Positions 27,601-35,020 of a stretch of 64,000 nt of DNA are shown piece by piece. Source of the DNA: Zhengitettix transpicula (taxonomy: Eukaryota; Arthropoda; Insecta; Orthoptera; Tetrigidae); NCBI GenBank assembly GCA_037074705.1, contig CM073593.1:109507483-109571482 (forward strand), given 5' to 3'. The translations under genes were made by a program, and so were the position numbers. How positions within the stretch are numbered: the stretch's first letter is position 1; each line of letters opens with the position of its first letter. Under the pieces are notes generated by a model that was not told the origin of the DNA, did no database searches, and was given only the letters and a program-made list of their open reading frames with translations.

Positions 27601-30600
27601 CATTAACGATCAGGCGAAACTATAATAATTATGCCGAGTAATTAAATCTTTTCCAAATAATTGTAAATATTAAGTATATTTTGTCAGCGACCCAACGTGG
27701 GGCGCCACAATCATGTGACGGGAGAACTGTTTATTTTGATTCGAGTAAAATATATAATCGAAATAAACAACACCCCCGTTCACAAATTCAACCACTCACT
27801 GAATAGCTAAAATAAATGATTAAGTATGGTTCTTTTCACATTTTTTTTAGGGTAACAAGCTACATGAGGATAATCCACATGGTGGCAACTCCCCTTTAAT
27901 AGCATAGGAAGGGATCTGGAAGGGAGGATGCGGAAGGGTAGAGGAAGGTAGCCAAGGGTTAACTAGAGTCTCCGGGCTATGGTTTAGGGATCCTTCCCGG
28001 CATTCGCCTAAAAGTAAAGCAGGGAAAACCCTAGAAAAACCTGCATCAGGTAGGTCGGGAATTTGGTACTTGTCCCACGCCCTTCCCTGGATAGCGGGAG
28101 AGGAGTTTGCTGTGGGGACGCAGCATTCCCTTCTGCGTGCCTTGACCAGTTTAGGAGGCAGCTGGCCGACTGTTCCAATAGGAATGGCGGACAACTCTTA
28201 CCGTATGCCCAAGGTCTGTGACCCTGGAACATACACCTCTCAAAACAGGCCTCGGCATGTGGGAACCTTAGTTCTAAAACTAAGAGGAAAAGGCATCCCC
28301 AAAAGTAGCCCCTTCGTATCTCTTCTACAAGGTTCTGCCTGCGAGAGAACGTCCCTCGCAGAGCTCTCCTTCGGTTTATGTCTCGACCTTTAGTGAACAT
28401 ATGTATTTCATAAAGTGGAGCGCGTGTGGGAGAAATCATTAGATATTATTATTAGAAAACATTTATTTATTCCTATAAACAAAGTCAAATGAATATTTTT
28501 TATTTGGATGAATTGTTTTTCAAAGTAGATTTTATTTGACTTCCTGAAAAACTAGACTCATCGCCATCTTCCTCATGAATCAGAATTTTCAACCCCGAGT
28601 AATCTTCTCAAGGAGCGAGCAAATTAAAGGCTGTCTTCTCGTTTCGAAATCTCGTGTCAGAGACGGAATTGCGTTAACTACGTACGAAACGCGTAGATTA
28701 GGCAACACTGTCGACGTAATCATAACAAAGTGTTGCCAGATAGACACAGCTTTTATATATACATATTATTCCTTCCCTCACGGAACTAATTTACGAGCAC
28801 CTGAGGCTCAGCGAAGCGAGTGTTTACGTTACTCTTTAAACTACAGACGGTGAAACGTAATTAATTCCGCCATCTATTTTTTACATTCTTCTTAATTATT
28901 CTTAATTAGACGTCTGTTTTTTTTCTGCGTCCAAAGTGTCCTGATATTTTATATAACGTAGTCGCAGGTCGACGAGGATCCAGGATTTTTTAAAACAACG
29001 TTTCCTACAAATGTTATTACCATCGTCAGGACAAGTCACGACGTGATGAGTATTACGCGGCGGCCCCTTTTGTTGCTTTACGAGCCCTTTAATAACCCGG
29101 AGGGGGGTTTTGTGTGTAGATATCCTCTATTTTAAAAATGTGAATGTATTTTATTTTCCCAACAAGAGACCGTGAATTACGCACGCGGAGGAATTCAGAT
29201 TGCGGTCGCTTTTGTCTGTCAGAGGCGGCGCTAATTTCAGACTCCATTTTTAATTTATAAAATAGGGAAATTTACAATAAAAACCTTGTCATTAAATTAT
29301 AACACAAATATTAAGGGCTAAATAAATCAGGGTACAGAAATTACAAATTGTTTAAAGGCAAAAACGACGGTTCGTCCTTACTCTAGGACGTCTTCAGGAG
29401 TCTGGGCCGCGATGAAGAATGTATGTAACCACTAAAATTAAGATTTATAGCATAATTAGGAAATATGCCTGATAATTGACATTAATATAAAGGAGGATTC
29501 TGTGTAACACACAGTTCGTTGACGAGGGCGCCTCTGAAGACGGTAAAAAAGTTAATTAGAACCGATGTGACTGTGCAGAATAATGATTTCTATTTGATAA
29601 AGTAGCTAAAAATTCCAGAAAAAATAAAGGGATAAGACCGCACGAGTCAGTCTCCTAGGTTGTGTCGCACTCGCAGTTTCTTACGTTTCTTCACCTGAAG
29701 CAGTGAACAAGGATTCTGGAAACGTTGTACGTTATAAATATTATTACTTCATTTTGTCTGTTTCCTTTTTGTCTATTAAACCTAATTAGTATAGTTTTGA
29801 CACAAAAGTATTTTATATTTTATTTAAAATGATGACTTGTAGTTCACCTTTTACCCTCGAACGCCTATATCTCCCTACTGAGTGCCCGGTGTTGCCCGGG
29901 GTTATCATAATTAAACTCAGCGACATCCATAACCCCGGATTTGACTCCAATCTCTGGTGTATTCGCTTTATTTTCTTGTAACGCCCCTACATGCACCCCC
30001 ATGCTGCAAGGGGTTGAAATTATACACAGACAACATCGGTGGAAAAATCTCTTTGACCTTCAAAAATATTTATGTGTCTTAAATACCGGCCGATTTAGGA
30101 TGTTTGAGTATTTCCACCCCCCGCTCCTGGGGTTGGTAGACGTCTCACCCCCACCCTCCTCAGTGTTTGTTTCCTGGTCGCGAGGAACACGTGTACGGAA
30201 TTTGGTGATACACACACACACACAACTGTTTGATTTATAAGACTAATAAGAATTTATTGACATATGAAAACTACTGTAGGGGGAGAATATTCATTACGTC
30301 ACAGAAAATGAAGACAGCTTCCGTTTATCATCATTGCTAGGGGAAATACGTCACTGAGGAACGAAACACACACACAAAAAAGGGCAATACGCAAATTATT
30401 TGTAAAAGAATGTATAAATATTCAAAAAAGATAGAAGGTAATAGACGATATAAATAACTTGTAATTGAAAATGGATTCTGAAGTAAAGAACAAAGTACAT
30501 GTAAATTATAAAAACCGTAAATAAGGAGGACAACTTCGGCACTTTACACGAGCATGAAATGAAATGAACAGCGGCGCCTGTTTCTCAAAGCTGATAATTC

Positions 30601-31302
30601 TTTTTCCTCCCCATCGACGACGATTGTTTCAAGCAAAGTGCCGGAATTCCTCTCTCAGGAGCAACCCCGTGGAAGGAAACAGTCACTCGTGCGAGATTAC
30701 GCAAAGATGGTTTCGTTTTTCACTCCCCAACCCCCGCGGGGGGCTGATAATAGATTCGTTTCCCGTTGGATGCGTCGGACTTTTAATGAGGTCGCTCCGC
30801 CGTCGACGACGCTGAGGATGCTGGGAGATCTACGACTAGCCAAACTGTTGCTATTGGGAGGGTTGTGCTTCTGCTTCAAGGAGAGGGGTGGGAGGGGTTG
30901 CACTTTGCTTTCTTCCGACATTACATCCCCTTTAAGTTACTGACAACATAAATCTCTCACAAGAACGTACCGATTGTTCCAATTATTAACGAATTTTAAT
31001 TTTGAAAACCCAACTGTATTAACGGATTTGGATTACCGCTGCCCGGAGTCGAACCGTGGAGCTCACAGTTGTCCTCGTCGATTGCTCCTCAGTTTCACAG
31101 ACCTTTAGTGGTCGAGTTTTGTTATTGTTCTCGCTGTGACGTCATCGTCTACGTCACGGGCGTCTGCGTCATACTTCCTGAATTTTTTTTTAAACAATTT
31201 TATCTGTTAACTTACGAGGTTTCTGATAGTTGAAGTGTAACTGCGTCCTGCGCTCTTTGGAAATGCGAATCAAAAAATAATCTGTTATATAAAGCAGAGT
31301 GT

Positions 31303-31349
<47 letters not shown>

Positions 31350-32078
31350 CCTTATTGAAATCTACACCCGTGGAGAAAATGTCACCAAATTTTGTACACG
31401 TGTTCCTTGAGACAAGGAAACGAACACTGTGGGGGGTGAGCCACACCCCCCTGCCCAACAGGGGCCGGAGGTGGAAATATTCAAACATGCTACAACGGCC
31501 GATATTTCAGTCGGATAAATATTTTTCTGGGGTGAAAAAGATTTATTGTGTTACTACCGATATAATCTCAGTGTAATTTCATCCCCTTACAGCATGGGAA
31601 AGGAGCACCTTTAGGGGGTGGGAATAGAGGGGCATTACAAGGAAATAACGCGAACACAACCGAGATTGGAGTCAAATCCAGGTTTATGGATGTCGCTGAG
31701 TTTTATTATGACAATCCCGGGCACCCAGGGGTTTATCTTTTACATCATCAATTTTGGGTCTTTTAAAATTATTTTAATTGAATGAAATGTTGAGTGTTTA
31801 TGAATGTAAGAACGATGGCGGTAATATATATATATTTGTCAACAGGAAAAAGAATTAACCATGAAACTATTTTTAAGTTGTTATTATAGACGCCGAACCT
31901 CCCTTTTAAAAAATCGTTCCTGTCATCTTTCCTATAAATTATTACATCCCCCCACCCTTATTTCTGGTAATGGCTCGAACCACGTTGAACTGGTGGCTTC
32001 GGTCACGACGAGCAAAATATTACATATATGAAATTAACTATTTAGGCACTGAACCCGTTTGTGAAACGTTTGTATCAA

Positions 32079-32124
<46 letters not shown>

Positions 32125-33259
32125 TATATTTGGTTTACTTGAGTAATTAAATTATTGTGACATATTGGCTAAATTGTTTATTAATTTAATTATATTTTAA
32201 AATGATTTTCGTCCACAATTTGCCTCCTATGACGTTTTTAAAGCGAAATAAACATTCATACAAAAAATGTGTATTGACCTCCTCAAGTCCCAAAAAAAAA
32301 ATTCCTTTTTTTCTTTATCTTTATAGCAATTTTCTATGTAAAAGTGGTTTTGATCCCTCTCTTTATTCCACTATATTCCCTCATAAAAGACTGAATATTG
32401 GCTTGTAAGTCGTTATAGGGCCGCACAGAGAAGACACGCCTTTACGTATCCGTATGTAGAGTCAGCAGGATCCGCCCCCTTGCCTGTGTTCCTGCCATTA
32501 CCTGGAAGACGTCGTCGTCCAGAGACGCCTGAGGCAGTCAATTTTACGGATTAAGCGAAACAATCTTTATCTAGAAGATTTCCCTGCGTCGTCCCGTCAA
32601 CCCCCTCCAGGACGAGGGAAATCGTCCGCGCCTCAGTGAATTAATCTTTTCTTCCTTTCTTTTCCTGTCTTAATCCGTTGAAACGAAGAAGTGACGAAAA
32701 ATTTTTTTATTTTAAAGTGTCTTTCGCTCTAATTAATCCTCGTCCCCTTTTAGTGACGTCAGGAAGTACTGTAATCCCAAGAAGGAGCAGAGTGAGGTTG
32801 CTACTAGTCCTGAAGTGACTCACGTGGACACTGAGACACACGCAAATACCTACAATATATCACGGGTTTTTTTAAAAAAAAAACAACAACAACGGAAACA
32901 GAGGCAGGGAATAAGGAAATTTAATGAATACGTAAAGGAATAAATACAGATATAAAAGAAATGATGTTGACAGTTTGTAAATAAAGCTACCGTTACTCAA
33001 AAAAAAATCATTAAATAGTTTCGGATTGAAGTTTTCGGGTAACGAGATTATCAGTACACGTTAATGTCGGGATTAAGTTAGGATGGACGCTTAGCAGCAC
33101 GTAATGTCTCTGGATTATATCTACGACTCTTTGGGCTCGTGCTCCATGTTGCACGTCATTTGACGAACGTCTTTTGTTGTGGACGGGATCCAGCAACTTC
33201 TTCCACCTTGTACGTTCCTTCCACAAGGTATGAATTAACACTGCACCTCTTACGGGTCC

Positions 33260-33304
<45 letters not shown>

Positions 33305-34986
33305 TATATACACACACTTAGTATTAAATTAATTTGATGTTATTTTTCTGTTGATGGTCTGTAACTACGGTCAAGTTTATTACGTCTTTAATTAAGAAGC
33401 TATACTAGACATATATGGGAGAAATCGAGGGTATGTAAACAGGGGTGGGAAATATTTGTTTTTGGATATAAATGGCCGTTTTAAGAACGCGTAAATATAA
33501 AAAAATGGTATGAAAAAGAGTAATTTAAGGGTCTAGCTACAGTTAGCTGGGATCCAAAAAAAGGAAATTATTTGATTGTCGTGTTAATAGATTCTTTATT
33601 TCCATGTTGGTGGTTTTTCCACGTCGACTGCTCTTGTCTTCATTAAGAAACCGTTTACTGACGCATCGTTGCCAACTTGCCAATTTATTTTGAATACAAA
33701 CGTATGAGAGAATTTATTATTATTATTATTAGTTTAGGGTAACAGGCTACATGAGGGTAATCCACATGATGGCAACTACCCTTTAATAGCATAGGAAGGG
33801 ATCTGTAAGGGGGGATGCGGAAGGGTAGAGGAAGGTAGCCAAGGGTTAACTAGGGGCCCCCGGGCTATGGTTTAAGGATCCTACCCGGCATTCGCCTAAA
33901 GAAATGCAGGACAAACCCTAGAAAAACCTGCATCAGGTAGGTCGGGCATTGGGTACTTGTCCCACGCCTTCCCTGGATGGCGGGAGAGGAGTTTTCTGTG
34001 GGGACGCAGCATTCCCTTCTCCGTATCTCGACCACTTTAGGAGGCAGCTGGACGACTGTTCCAATGGAAACAGAGAACAACTCTTACCGTATGCCCAAGG
34101 TCTGTGACCCCCGGAAACATACACCTCTCAGAACACAGGCCTCGGCTTGTGGGAACCTTAGTTCAAAAACGAAGAGGAAAGGCATCCCCTTCCTGTACGA
34201 AAGAAATTATTTTCGAGTTCCATTTATCAATTATCGATTACTTGCAGTGACACCTGTGATAGGGCGGTTGCTGATGTACGTCATATAAAGTCATGCCAGT
34301 TTTGTTAGAACGCGGAAAAGAAACAGTGGAATGTGTGGGAATGAAAAATACATGTATTTGGCAGAATAAATGTATCAGAAAGGCTCCAATAGGATCAAAA
34401 CTGGGCGAGTTCTTTAAAAATGAAGACTTGTTGCGAGGCAAGACATCAGGAAGAAAAGACACGAGACTCCAGAAAAGAGGATAGGACGACGAGGAGAAGA
34501 CTTAGACTGGAGTCTCAGGAGGAAAGAACATAAGTAGAAGGAATAAGTTAATTATATCTGGAGGGTTGTATTTTATGGAGTGAATTTTAAGGTGCTTGCT
34601 GAATTTTTATTATTGATTTTCTCAGAATGTGAATTTTGGAAACTGTTTCCCAAGTAACTCAATATTTGGATTTGGTTCTAACTATTATATATATATATAT
34701 ATATACATATATATACCTACAACAGGACACTAACTTAAATAATGAAGTATAAATATATTTTTAAATTTATTAATATTTTGTACCTGAAAAATTACTGATT
34801 TTTTGTTCCCTAAATATATATATTCAAATAAACAGACTTGGCAACAATGTAACTGAAAAATTCTAATTCCTGATCGACCCAGAAGACTAACATTGATTTT
34901 AATAATAAATTATTGGAGTAATTTTATTTACAAAATCAGTTATCAGGGAAATAGTGAACTGAAATAATTTTTATTAAATTAAAAAG

Positions 34987-35020
<34 letters not shown>

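Noticed and set aside
27847..28439. ORFs of over 100 codons on both strands taken as genes
   Set aside because: They lie within an R1 retroposon copy and recur in other copies; treated as repeat.
31020..31110. Possible tRNA or SINE head on the minus strand (GGTTCGACTCC box with a partial T-arm)
   Set aside because: No matching acceptor stem or A box could be found.
33011..33321. ORFs rich in Ile/Tyr on both strands
   Set aside because: They are translations of a (TA)n microsatellite.
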